A DNA stretch of 64,000 bases, from assembly GCA_902363575.1 (NCBI GenBank), contig CABJAJ010000008.1, positions 62,001 to 126,000 of the forward strand, written 5' to 3'. A program made the position numbers and the translations under genes. Below are positions 53,401 to 62,179 of this stretch, in pieces. The notes beneath the pieces were generated by a model that saw only the letters and a list, made by a program, of their open reading frames with translations, had not been told where the DNA came from and ran no database searches. This stretch comes from Rikenellaceae bacterium (GTDB lineage Bacteria; Bacteroidota; Bacteroidia; Bacteroidales; Rikenellaceae). Each line of letters opens with the position of its first letter. Positions within the stretch are counted from its first letter, which is position 1.

Positions 53401-55830
53401 CTATCGGTTTGCGCGTGCGAGCTTCTCGGCCAGTGCTTTCGCATTCTGGCTGAGCCGCTCTCCGGCCAGCGGCGCGGCGCTCATATCGACGCGCTTGGCC
53501 GTCAACCTGGGCGAACCGAGGTCGAGTTTAATCATCTTGCCGAGCACGGGCGCCTTCACGTTGGTGCGCAGCTCGTCCGTACGGTAACTCCGGCGGGCCT
53601 TCATGTTGGCAGTCACCTCAGGCTCATCATAGCCCTTGGTCAGCACGATCGGGGCATTGCCGCGGAAGAGTGCCGTCATGTACCCGTTCTGGCTGTAGAA
53701 CACCGACGGATAGAAGGTCTTGTCCCCGTCCACGAAAGGATTGATCGTGATGGTCTCCTTGTCCTCGGATACGGTTACCGGGAAATCGGGGGTGTTCGTC
53801 TCGGAAGTGTAGCTGCCGGTCGAACGGTATCCCATCAGGTACATCGGATTGCTCCAGTTGTTGAGGATCGGAATACGGATCGGGTCGGTCGGAACCGTCA
53901 CCACGTCGCCGTCGGCGATCTGCAGGAACCACTTGGGACCGTAATCGACGAACAGGTTCTTGGTGGCTACGGCCGAGTAATTCTCGTGAATGAACAGATC
54001 CCAGGGACTCAGGTAATCCATACGATCGTAGTAGGAAGCATAAGGATCGACCTGGAAGCCGCGGCAAACCAGCCGGTTCTTGCCTTTGTACTTCGCATTG
54101 GTGGTAATCACCATCGCTTTATACTCGGCAAACAGAGCCTGTACCTCCTCGCGGGTCTTGTTCGGATAGAGTGCGTAAACCTCCTCCGGGCAGGTCTCGG
54201 GACCGGGCTCCACGCCGTCGGCGATAGTCACCTTGAAGACGAACTCCTTACCCGCGGTGTCGGTAGCGGTAGCCGTCCAGTCGCCGAGCAGGTCCGTGAA
54301 GAGCGACGAGCTGACCGGAGCGTCGGGCGTATCCGAAAGCGACGTTGCTTCGCAATGACCCTCGCCCATGGTCTCCTCCGAGTTGACCAGACCGACTACG
54401 AGCACGAACTCAGTCTCTTCCTCCGTATCGAAAGCGATATTGAGTCCTTCGCTGCTGTTGACCATGTCCGCACCGGCAGAACCGAGATCCTGGCCGTACT
54501 GATCGAGCACATCCGCGTAAGTCGCGCCCTGGTTGAGAATCTTCGTCCACTCGGACTTGGTGTTGAACACATAGAGGGCCTTGTCGGCATCCCCGTTGGG
54601 GGCCTTGATGTTGAACCAGGTCTTGAATGCGGAGTTCTCGCCCTCCGGATTGTCGATATGCGTGACGACAACCACAGGGGCGGGCATCGTCGCCTGGATC
54701 GGAGTGAAGTCCGTACGAACCATGATCTGCTTGGTGATATCCTCCTCCAGACCGACGGTGATAAACGAGTACTCGATGCCTTCGAGCAGCACCTTGTCCC
54801 ATGCATACAGTCCGGGCTCCACGCCGGAAAGCGTGTTGAGCTGGCCGTTCAACGCCATGGCCTGCATACCCTTCTCACCGACCTCTTCGATATAGGAATC
54901 GATCTCGGGCTTGGTGCCGAACAGGCAGCCGTAACCGGCGATCTCCTCGTCGGGCTCGATATAGATTTCGACCGAACGGGTCGTCAGAGAGGCCAGCTCC
55001 ACGTTGACACTGTACTGCGAAGGAATGGCGTCGCCGGCATTGACCTTCTCGGTCTGCTGGAAACCGTACCATTTGATGCGGTTGTCCTCGTCGGCTTCAT
55101 AGTCCACTTCGCCATAATTGCCCTCTTCATCGCACTCGGCGATCATCAGGCGGAAGCACTGACCGGGCATGATCTCCCAGTTGTAAGCCCATTCGGGATC
55201 CTCGTCGGGATCGACGACCTCGCCGTGTTTGTACGTAATCGTCTGCGGACCCTTATACATGAGGCCGGTGCAGATAAAGTCGAAATCGCCCATTCCGAAC
55301 TGCTCGGACATCGATTTGGCAATCATCCAGTCGGTTATGGCGATCTTATAGTACGTATCCGCCGAAACTTCGATATGGAACGAGATGTAATCGGGTCCCA
55401 GGTCGGTGATGGTGAACAGCTCCGTGTAATTCGTCGTGGTGAAATCCAGGTCCACCACATCGGCGAACTGGTCCTCCACCTTGTAAGCGAAGTAAACCGT
55501 GTATTCCGTAGCGGCCTCGAGACCGGTGATGTTGAGCTTGTTCACACCGTCGGTGAGGGACTCTACCTTACCGGTGGCATAAATCGTCGTTGCGGAGGGA
55601 GCCTGCGCATCGGCCTCGGCGACAATGTACGCATACTCGGGGATGGCAGCCGTGGTGAGCGTTATCTCCGCATCGTTGATGCCGACCGTACCCAATTTGA
55701 CCTCGAAAGAGGGTTCAACCACAGGGGGGGGGAGAATCTCATCTTCAACTTTGTCATCAGAACATCCGGTGAATCCGACTCCGGTCAAAGCCAGAGCGAA
55801 CGCAACGAAAAAACCAAAAAGATGTTTCAT
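53401..55830 (-). CDS. Large multi-domain lipoprotein with Ig/fibronectin-like domains
   Basis: 809 aa. Lipobox LTGVGFTGC (Cys about residue 23) then an acidic SDDKVEDE linker that may direct surface export in Bacteroidetes. At least one fibronectin type III-like module (residues ~40-135, ending in ITGLEAATEYTVYFAYKV), two or more further beta domains with LEEDI/VVVVTHIDNPEGEN motifs, and a C-terminal domain (about 520-720, LLGDWTATATDTAGKEFVFKV, FLQIADGDVVTVPT) that looks like a ligand-binding beta domain. Strongly acidic. It heads the locus upstream of TlpA, DUF6029 and Omp28 genes. The exact role is unknown. Confidence 0.72.
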   Translation of the reverse strand: MKHLFGFFVAFALALTGVGFTGCSDDKVEDEILPPPVVEPSFEVKLGTVGINDAEITLTTAAIPEYAYIVAEADAQAPSATTIYATGKVESLTDGVNKLNITGLEAATEYTVYFAYKVEDQFADVVDLDFTTTNYTELFTITDLGPDYISFHIEVSADTYYKIAITDWMIAKSMSEQFGMGDFDFICTGLMYKGPQTITYKHGEVVDPDEDPEWAYNWEIMPGQCFRLMIAECDEEGNYGEVDYEADEDNRIKWYGFQQTEKVNAGDAIPSQYSVNVELASLTTRSVEIYIEPDEEIAGYGCLFGTKPEIDSYIEEVGEKGMQAMALNGQLNTLSGVEPGLYAWDKVLLEGIEYSFITVGLEEDITKQIMVRTDFTPIQATMPAPVVVVTHIDNPEGENSAFKTWFNIKAPNGDADKALYVFNTKSEWTKILNQGATYADVLDQYGQDLGSAGADMVNSSEGLNIAFDTEEETEFVLVVGLVNSEETMGEGHCEATSLSDTPDAPVSSSLFTDLLGDWTATATDTAGKEFVFKVTIADGVEPGPETCPEEVYALYPNKTREEVQALFAEYKAMVITTNAKYKGKNRLVCRGFQVDPYASYYDRMDYLSPWDLFIHENYSAVATKNLFVDYGPKWFLQIADGDVVTVPTDPIRIPILNNWSNPMYLMGYRSTGSYTSETNTPDFPVTVSEDKETITINPFVDGDKTFYPSVFYSQNGYMTALFRGNAPIVLTKGYDEPEVTANMKARRSYRTDELRTNVKAPVLGKMIKLDLGSPRLTAKRVDMSAAPLAGERLSQNAKALAEKLARANR

Positions 55831-56202
55831 GTAAAAAATTTTAAATTAAGTAAGTGTTAAAATGGTGTTTCGTAAAAACTCGGCATAAATATAGATAAAA
55901 AATATGGAATATCGATCATTTTTTTAAGAGAAAACCACCGTTTCCTTTATAAACTGTAAGCAATCGCCCCACTCAACCCACTTGCTGTCAATCGGATAAA
56001 GCACCTGACGAAGCACGTGTGAAATCGCAAATTTTTTTATCTATTTTTCTAATTGCGACCCGATTATCCGTCTGCGGCTCCGGCGACGGGCTGTCCCCGA
56101 ACGATATGGCACACAACGAAGTCCGAGCGTTGCATGACAGACCGGACAGCGCAGCCCGGCCGGAAGCGGATTCGGGCCGGGCTGCGAGGTCGCACGCCGC
56201 GT
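55831..56202. other. Intergenic region with palindrome
   Basis: 372 bases. The half next to the large lipoprotein gene is A+T-rich and must hold its promoter, but I found no clean consensus pair. Near frr a perfect 11-bp inverted repeat (56151-56161 with 56175-56185, GCAGCCCGGCC) may be the frr terminator, although no T run follows. Confidence 0.5.
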
Positions 56203-56760
56203 TCACACCGTCATGATCTCCTTCTCCTTCCGATCGAGCGATGCGTCGATGAGCTTCGAGAATTTTTCGGTCATCTTCTGCGCCTGCGTCTCCCCGTCCT
56301 TCGCCTCGTCCTCGGGCATCCCCTCCTTCTGGGCCTTCTTGAAGGACTCAACCGCATCGCGCCGTGCATTGCGCAGGCTGATGCGGGCCGTTTCGGCCTC
56401 CTGCCGCACCTGTTTCACCAGGTCGCGGCGGCGCTCCTCCGTCAGAGGCGGAATGGAGAGCCGGATCTGCTCGCCGTTATTGGAAGGGGTAAGACCGATA
56501 TTGGAGTCGAGAATCGCTTTCTCGATCAACCGGATCATATTCCGGTCCCACGGCTGGATGAGAATGGTTTTCGCATCGGGCACCGTCACGCTCGCGACGC
56601 CCGACACGGGGGTCTGGGAACCGTAGTAGTCCACCATCACGCCGTTGAGCGCATGGGGGGACGCTTTGCCGGCCCGCACGTTGAGCAACTCTTCCTCGAG
56701 GTGGTCCAAAGCCCGCTGCATTCGGTCAGAGGCTTCGTTCATAATGCTTTTGGTATCCAT
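56203..56760 (-). CDS. frr: Ribosome recycling factor
   Basis: 185 aa, the normal length. Splits post-termination ribosomes together with EF-G. MQRALDHLEEELLNVRAGKASP, VSGVASVTVPDAKTILIQPWD and IRLSIPPLTEERRRDLVKQVR are the conserved blocks of both domains. It lies 11 bases downstream of a thioredoxin gene that separates it from pyrH, its usual neighbour. Confidence 0.96.
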   Translation of the reverse strand: MDTKSIMNEASDRMQRALDHLEEELLNVRAGKASPHALNGVMVDYYGSQTPVSGVASVTVPDAKTILIQPWDRNMIRLIEKAILDSNIGLTPSNNGEQIRLSIPPLTEERRRDLVKQVRQEAETARISLRNARRDAVESFKKAQKEGMPEDEAKDGETQAQKMTEKFSKLIDASLDRKEKEIMTV

Positions 56761-56771
56761 ATATGATGCGT

Positions 56772-57428
56772 TTATTGTTGCTTGTCAAGGCTCTTCCGGA
56801 TGGTTTCCACCAATGCGTCGAACTCCTCCGGTTCGTATCCGGTGGTCGCGACGATCACCCGACCGTCGGGGCCTACCAGGAAATTGCGGGGAATGAAGTT
56901 GGTCGCATACATTTTATATATGGTCTGCTCGGGATCGAGCCCCATCGGGAAGCGGTAACCCGTCTGTTCGCGGAAACGGGCTACCGTCTCGCGCGTCTCA
57001 CCCCGGGATATGGGCAGAAAGACGAAGTCGCGTCCCTCGAAGCGGTCGATCAGCTCCGCCTGCACGCGGGTGAGCTCCTCGCGGCACGGCGGACACCAGG
57101 TGGCCCAGAAATTTACCAGCACCGTTTTGCCGCGCAAATCCGAAAGCCGCACGCTGCCGCCGTCGAAAAGCGACACCGTGAAATCGGGGGCCGCATCGCC
57201 GGCCCGCACCAGCGTTGCGGCGGCAGCTTGTGCCGCCTCATCCAGCGGGTCGGCTTCGGCCGTAGCGTCGGGCAGCACCTCGGGCTGCGGCTCCGCAAGT
57301 TCCGTGTCGGCGACGGCGCGGGCTTCGCGACGCTGCTCCCCGTCGGGCAGCAACCAGACGAGCAGGGCCACGCCCGCCGCCAGGACGAGCAGAATCCATA
57401 ATGTTCCGTTGCGTTTTTTTGCTGTCAT
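56772..57428 (-). CDS. TlpA-family thiol-disulfide oxidoreductase
   Basis: 218 aa. An N-terminal membrane anchor (LWILLVLAAGVALLVWLLPD) is followed by an Ala/Glu/Asp-rich linker and a thioredoxin domain with VNFWATWCPPCREEL (CPPC). The domain faces the periplasm. One base separates it from the pyrH stop, and 11 bases precede frr, so it sits inside the pyrH-frr operon. Confidence 0.9.
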   Translation of the reverse strand: MTAKKRNGTLWILLVLAAGVALLVWLLPDGEQRREARAVADTELAEPQPEVLPDATAEADPLDEAAQAAAATLVRAGDAAPDFTVSLFDGGSVRLSDLRGKTVLVNFWATWCPPCREELTRVQAELIDRFEGRDFVFLPISRGETRETVARFREQTGYRFPMGLDPEQTIYKMYATNFIPRNFLVGPDGRVIVATTGYEPEEFDALVETIRKSLDKQQ

Positions 57429-57429
57429 G

Positions 57430-58143
57430 CTATTCCATTTTTACACGTGTGCCGATCCGTTCGCCCGCCAGCACCCGCTCCAGGTTGCCGGGGGTATCCA
57501 TGTCGAAGACGACGATCTCCAGGCCGTTTTCGCGGCACAAGGTGAAAGCCGTCATATCCATCACCTTCAGATTAAGACGATAGACCTCGCCGAAAGTAAT
57601 CTCGTCGAACCTGACGGCCGCCGGGTCCTTTTCGGGATCGGCCGTATAGACCCCGTCCACGCGGGTGCCCTTGAGCAGCACGTCCGCCTCGATCTCGATG
57701 CCGCGCAGGGCCGACGCCGAGTCGGTGGAGAAATAGGGGTTCGACGTCCCGCCGCCGATGATGACCACCTCGCCCGCCTCCAGACACTCGAGCGCACGCG
57801 CCTTGGAGTAATACTCCCCGATGGGCTCCATGCGGATCGAGGTGAGCACCCGTGCACGCACACCCTGCTGCTCGAGGGCCGACTGCAGGGCCAGTGAATT
57901 GATTACGGTGGCCAGCATGCCCATCTGGTCCCCCCTCACGCGGTCGAAACCCCGGCCGGCCCCCTGCAATCCGCGGAAGATGTTTCCGCCGCCGATCACG
58001 ATGCCCACCTGCACGCCCGACCGGACGGCCGCGGCGATCTGGGCGGCATAGGAGCGCAGTACGTCGGTCGAAAGACCGTAGCCGCAGGAGCCCTGTAACG
58101 ACTCCCCGCTGAGCTTGAGCAGTATTCTTTGGTATTTGGTCAT
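57430..58143 (-). CDS. pyrH: UMP kinase
   Basis: 237 aa from the ATG at 58143. Phosphorylates UMP to UDP. Motifs KLSGESLQG, IVIGGGNIFRG, RVRGDQMGMLATVIN, GGGTSNPYFSTDSA and the C-terminal VVFDMDTPGNLERVLAGE identify the bacterial hexameric UMP kinase. Divergent from dxs with an 87-base shared promoter region; first gene of pyrH-tlpA-frr. Confidence 0.96.
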   Translation of the reverse strand: MTKYQRILLKLSGESLQGSCGYGLSTDVLRSYAAQIAAAVRSGVQVGIVIGGGNIFRGLQGAGRGFDRVRGDQMGMLATVINSLALQSALEQQGVRARVLTSIRMEPIGEYYSKARALECLEAGEVVIIGGGTSNPYFSTDSASALRGIEIEADVLLKGTRVDGVYTADPEKDPAAVRFDEITFGEVYRLNLKVMDMTAFTLCRENGLEIVVFDMDTPGNLERVLAGERIGTRVKME

Positions 58144-58215
58144 GGAACAAAAAGTGTCAATCGGGTTTGTTTTGCGAAGATACGCATTTTTTGTCAAATA
58201 TTGATGGATAATCGC

Positions 58216-58223
58216 TATCTTTG
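58216..58223 (+). promoter_or_regulatory. -7 box of dxs
   Basis: TATCTTTG, with TTTG at 58190-58193 (22-base spacing). It ends only 7 bases before the dxs ATG, leaving essentially no leader. Confidence 0.65.
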
Positions 58224-58230
58224 CGTAACT

Positions 58231-60108
58231 ATGGTGCTGACGGAATACACGCTGCTCGGGCGGATCGATTCGCCCGACGACCTGAAAAAGCTCTCGCTGG
58301 AGGAGCTGCGCGCCTATTGCGACGAGCTGCGCGGCTACATCATCCAGCAGTGTGCGACCAACCCCGGACACCTGGCCTCGAGCCTGGGGACGGTGGAGCT
58401 TTCGGCCGCGCTGCATTACGTATTCCGTACGCCCGACGACAAGATCGTATGGGATGTGGGTCACCAGACTTACGCCCACAAGATCATCACCGGCCGCCGC
58501 GAGGCTTTCGCCTCCAAACGCCGGCTGGGGGGCATCAGCGGATTCCCCCGTATGGACGAAAGCCCCTACGACGCATTCGGCGGCGGCCATTCGTCGGTTT
58601 CGATCTCGGCGGCGTTCGGCATGGCCAAGGCGGCCGAGCTGCGGGGCGAGCGGCGTCAGGTGGTGGCCGTCATCGGCGACGGCGCCATGACCGGGGGGCT
58701 GGCTTTCGAGGGGCTCAACAACGCGGGGGCCAGCAAACGGACCAACCTGCTGGTGATCCTCAATGACAACAACATGGCCATCGACCAGGCGACGGGGGCC
58801 CTCAAAAACTACCTGCTCAAAATTTCCACCTCGGTGCGGTACAACCGGCTCAAACGCCGCGTCTGGCGGGCGTTTTCCCACGTTCCGCCCCTGCTGCACC
58901 TCTGCCAGAAGACGGGCAACGCCGTCAAACAGGGGTTGCTCAAGAACAGCAACCTGTTCGAAAGCCTCAACTTCCGTTACTTCGGCCCCGTGGACGGCCA
59001 CAACCTCAAGGAGCTGGTGCGCGTGCTCGCGGCCCTGCGCGACATCGACGGCCCCAAGCTGCTGCACGTGATGACCGTCAAGGGTAAAGGCTACCTGCCC
59101 GCCGAGCACGACCAGTCGGTGTGGCACGCCCCCGGGAAATTCGACCCCTCCACCGGCCGACGGCTCTCGGGCGGCGCCGGCGCCGCCCGCTACCAGGACG
59201 TGTTCGGCGAAACCCTGGTGGAGCTCGCCCGGCAGGACCCCCGCGTGGTCGGGATCACGCCCGCCATGCCGTCGGGCTGCTCGATGAACCTGCTCATGCG
59301 CGAGATGCCCGACCGCTGTTTCGACGTGGGCATCGCCGAGGGGCATGCCGTGACGTTCTCGGCCGGCCTGGCCGCGGCAGGGATGCGCCCGTTCTGCAAC
59401 ATCTACTCCACCTTCATGCAGCGGGCTTACGACAACGTGATTCACGACGTCGCCCTGCAACGTCTGCCCGTCGTGCTGTGCCTCGACCGGGGCGGATTGG
59501 TCGGCGAGGACGGGGCGACCCACCACGGAGCGTTCGACCTGGCCTATTTCGGGCCGATTCCCAATCTGATCGTGGCCGCGCCGATGGACGAAGCGGAGCT
59601 TCGGAACCTATTATATACGGCCTTGCTCACGGAGCAGCCCTTTGTCATCCGCTATCCGCGCGGCCGGGGTGCGGGGGTGTCCTGGCGGGGCATACCTTTC
59701 GAGCAACTGCCCCCGGGCCGGGGCCGCCGCCTGCACGAAGGCCGCGACGTGGCCGTACTGAGCATCGGCACGATCGGCAACTTCGCCGCCGCAGCCGTCG
59801 CACGGGCCGAAGCGGAGGGGCTGAGCGTGGCCCATTACGACCTGCGCTACTGCAAGCCCCTCGACCTGGAGCTGCTCCACGAGGTCGGCCGCTCGTTCCG
59901 CAGCGTGGTGACCGTCGAGGACGGCGCAGTCTGCGGAGGCGTCGGACAGGCCGTCACGGCCTTCTTCAATGCACACGGCTATCCGGTTCGGGTACGCTCG
60001 CTGGGCATCGGCGATACGTTCGTAGAACACGGCACGCCCGACGAACTCTACGCCCTGTGCGGCTACGACGCCGAAGGCATTTATCATGCGCTGAAAAGTT
60101 TCCGCTAA
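58231..60108 (+). CDS. dxs: 1-deoxy-D-xylulose-5-phosphate synthase
   Basis: 625 aa from the ATG at 58231. Condenses pyruvate with glyceraldehyde-3-phosphate in the first step of the MEP isoprenoid pathway. Thiamine-diphosphate motif GDGAMTGGLAFEGLNNAG...NDNNMAI, the N-terminal GHQTYAHKIITGR and GGHSSVSIS, transketolase-type DGATHHGAFDLAY and C-terminal VTVEDGAVCGGVGQAV are all intact. The upstream -7 box excludes earlier starts. A lipocalin gene follows 48 bases later. Confidence 0.96.
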   Translation: MVLTEYTLLGRIDSPDDLKKLSLEELRAYCDELRGYIIQQCATNPGHLASSLGTVELSAALHYVFRTPDDKIVWDVGHQTYAHKIITGRREAFASKRRLGGISGFPRMDESPYDAFGGGHSSVSISAAFGMAKAAELRGERRQVVAVIGDGAMTGGLAFEGLNNAGASKRTNLLVILNDNNMAIDQATGALKNYLLKISTSVRYNRLKRRVWRAFSHVPPLLHLCQKTGNAVKQGLLKNSNLFESLNFRYFGPVDGHNLKELVRVLAALRDIDGPKLLHVMTVKGKGYLPAEHDQSVWHAPGKFDPSTGRRLSGGAGAARYQDVFGETLVELARQDPRVVGITPAMPSGCSMNLLMREMPDRCFDVGIAEGHAVTFSAGLAAAGMRPFCNIYSTFMQRAYDNVIHDVALQRLPVVLCLDRGGLVGEDGATHHGAFDLAYFGPIPNLIVAAPMDEAELRNLLYTALLTEQPFVIRYPRGRGAGVSWRGIPFEQLPPGRGRRLHEGRDVAVLSIGTIGNFAAAAVARAEAEGLSVAHYDLRYCKPLDLELLHEVGRSFRSVVTVEDGAVCGGVGQAVTAFFNAHGYPVRVRSLGIGDTFVEHGTPDELYALCGYDAEGIYHALKSFR

Positions 60109-60156
60109 TCCCCTTTGCGGCATAAAAAATGCGATTCGACGCCCCAAAAACAAGGG

Positions 60157-60687
60157 GTGAAAATCGTGTTCGTATTAGTTGTGATTGCCTTGCTGATCGT
60201 GGGCGCCGTATATGGAATGGGGACGGACAGCATCGACCGCCATACCGTCAAATCGTTGGACATCAATCGTTATATGGGCGATTGGTATGAAATCGCGCGT
60301 TACGACCACCCCTTCGAGCGGGGGCTGGTGGAGGTGAAAGCGACCTACCGCATGGCGGCCGACGGACGGATCGAAGTCGTCAATTGCGGCATCGACTATC
60401 GCACCGAACGAAGCCGCATCGCACACGGCCGCGCCAAGCTCACCCCGATACAGGGTAAGCTGCGGGTTTCGTTCTTCTGGTTCTTCTATTCCGACTACAA
60501 CGTGATGGAGCTGGACAGGGATTACCGCTGGGCAGTGGTCGGAAGCCGCTCGAATAAGCACCTGTGGATTCTCGCGCGCGACCCCGTGCTGCCGGGACGC
60601 ACGCTCAACCATATTTTACAACTCGTGGAGCGCCGGGGCTACCGCTCCGGCCGGCTGCTTTTCGTCGAACAGCAACGCCGCTCCTGA
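60157..60687 (+). CDS. Lipocalin (Blc-like)
   Basis: 176 aa from GTG at 60157, preceded by AAGGG; a TTG at 60115 is the only alternative upstream and no in-frame ATG fits. An N-terminal membrane helix (VFVLVVIALLIVGAVYG) is followed by a lipocalin domain: YMGDWYEIARYDHPFERGL (the GxW motif), TYRMAADGRIEVVN, and FFWFFYSDYNVMELDRDYRWAVVGSRSNKHLWILAR. Blc-type proteins bind lipids or small hydrophobic compounds. There is no lipobox Cys at the helix end, so it is probably membrane-anchored. Confidence 0.85.
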   Translation: MKIVFVLVVIALLIVGAVYGMGTDSIDRHTVKSLDINRYMGDWYEIARYDHPFERGLVEVKATYRMAADGRIEVVNCGIDYRTERSRIAHGRAKLTPIQGKLRVSFFWFFYSDYNVMELDRDYRWAVVGSRSNKHLWILARDPVLPGRTLNHILQLVERRGYRSGRLLFVEQQRRS

Positions 60688-60708
60688 AATGGGGGACGCA
60701 AGGCGCCG

Positions 60709-61305
60709 TCATTCGATTTCGCGCCGGTTCATCAGGGCGTGAGTGATCGTCAGCTCATCCACGTATTCCAGCTCGTCCCCGAAGCCGATGCCCCGGGCGA
60801 TGGAGGTGATCTTCAACCCTTCGTATCCACGCAGGCGGTTCATCAGGTAGAAAAGCGTCGTTTCGCCCTCCACCGAGGTCGAGATCGCCAGGATCACCTC
60901 CCGTACACCGCCCCGTGCGATCCGCTCGGTCAGCAGGTCGATTTTCAGGTCGGAGGGGGCGATCCCCTGCATGGGCGAGATCACACCGCCCAGTACATGA
61001 TACAATCCGCGGTACTGGCGCGTATTCTCGATCGAGAGCACGTCGGCGACCTGCTCCACCACGCAGATGGTCGAACGGTCGCGTTCGCGGTCGGCGCATA
61101 TCGGGCACACCTCCTCGTCCGAAAGGTTGTTGCACACGCGGCAATAGCGGATTTTCTGGCGGAAGTCGTCGATGCTGCGGGTCATGTCAGCCACCGAATC
61201 GGGCTCCATGCGCAGCAGGTGGATCGCCAGACGCAGGGCCGTACGACGGCCGATGCCCGGCAGTTTGGAGAGTTCTCCGACGACGTCTTGCAGGAGTCTG
61301 GACAC
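60709..61305 (-). CDS. recR: Recombination mediator RecR
   Basis: 198 aa. Part of RecFOR gap repair. Helix-hairpin-helix LSKLPGIGRRTALRLAIHLL, zinc finger CRVCNNLSDEEVCPIC, and toprim domain ICVVEQVADVLSIENTRQY with GLYHVLGGVISPM are all present. It is 19 bases downstream of the batE-like gene and is convergent to the lipocalin gene. Confidence 0.96.
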   Translation of the reverse strand: MSRLLQDVVGELSKLPGIGRRTALRLAIHLLRMEPDSVADMTRSIDDFRQKIRYCRVCNNLSDEEVCPICADRERDRSTICVVEQVADVLSIENTRQYRGLYHVLGGVISPMQGIAPSDLKIDLLTERIARGGVREVILAISTSVEGETTLFYLMNRLRGYEGLKITSIARGIGFGDELEYVDELTITHALMNRREIE

Positions 61306-61324
61306 GGCAAAGAGAAAAAGAGGG

Positions 61325-62170
61325 TCAGATCGTTTCGATGCGGGCGGCTTCGATCCACCCCTTGTTTCCGTCGGCGATCACGATTTCGCGCCAGTCGCCC
61401 AGCGAACCGGTGATCTTTACGGGCGTTCCTTCGTGCAGCACGAACAGGTCGGTAGCTCCCCCGTCGGGCGAGCTCTTCACCGATGCGGAGGCGGCCATGA
61501 CGATAGCCGTCCGCGCGTCGGTCAGCTCCCGCCGCTGGGCGACGGCGAAAGCGGTGGTGACCGCGAAAAGACAGAGCGCCGCCAACATGCCGTAAAAGCC
61601 CGTTTTCCGCAGCGCGATCCGGCGGGCGAGCAGGTAGAAGAGTACCAGCGCAAGCATGGCGGCCAGCGACAGCAACGAGAGGACGCTCCAGGCGGTGCCG
61701 CTCAGGGTGTGGCGCAGGGCGCGCATCCAGCTCCGCAAAAAGAATTCGGGCACGGCCTCGATATGATCCTTCGTCGATTTTTCGGCGACCTGCAGGTTGT
61801 AGCGGATATCCTCGTTGCCGGGGTCCAGACGCAGGGCCCGGTGGTAAAAGAGAATGGCACGGCCCGTCCGTCCCGCCTTGAACGAGGCGTTGGCCAGGTT
61901 GTAATAGAGCTTGGCCGAATAGAGTCCGCGGGAGAGAATCTGCTGGTAGCCTTCAATGGCTGCGTCGTAGCGGCCGTTGATATAGGCCGTGTTGGCCGCA
62001 TCCCACAGCGCCTCGGGCGTTGATGCCTCGCCGTCCCGCGCTTCCGTCATCCCGGCAGCGACGCCAGCCGTATCCACGGCCGGTGCCGGAGCGAGCGAGT
62101 CGGCCGGCTGCCCCCAGGCGGCAGCGGTTACGGCCAGCAGCAGGAGCGAAAATATCAGATAACGTTTCAT
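61325..62170 (-). CDS. batE: BatE-like tetratricopeptide protein
   Basis: 281 aa. Signal peptide (LIFSLLLLAVTAAAWGQ), TPR region (ALWDAANTAYINGRYDAAIEGYQQIL, KLYYNLANASFKAGR, AILFYHRALRLDPGNEDI), two membrane helices (about 162-182 and 193-212) and a C-terminal SH3-like domain (VLHEGTPVKITGSLGDWREIVI). This matches BatE of the Bacteroides aerotolerance (Bat) locus. The stop-start gap to batD is 9 bases. Confidence 0.85.
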   Translation of the reverse strand: MKRYLIFSLLLLAVTAAAWGQPADSLAPAPAVDTAGVAAGMTEARDGEASTPEALWDAANTAYINGRYDAAIEGYQQILSRGLYSAKLYYNLANASFKAGRTGRAILFYHRALRLDPGNEDIRYNLQVAEKSTKDHIEAVPEFFLRSWMRALRHTLSGTAWSVLSLLSLAAMLALVLFYLLARRIALRKTGFYGMLAALCLFAVTTAFAVAQRRELTDARTAIVMAASASVKSSPDGGATDLFVLHEGTPVKITGSLGDWREIVIADGNKGWIEAARIETI

Positions 62171-62179
62171 ACCTATCGC

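Noticed and set aside
53392..55860. 822-codon plus-strand open frame
   Set aside because: Antisense of the large lipoprotein gene, whose signal peptide and lipobox identify the real strand.
57430..59526. Long N-terminal extension of pyrH
   Set aside because: The extension is antisense to dxs; UMP kinase starts at 58143 with normal length.
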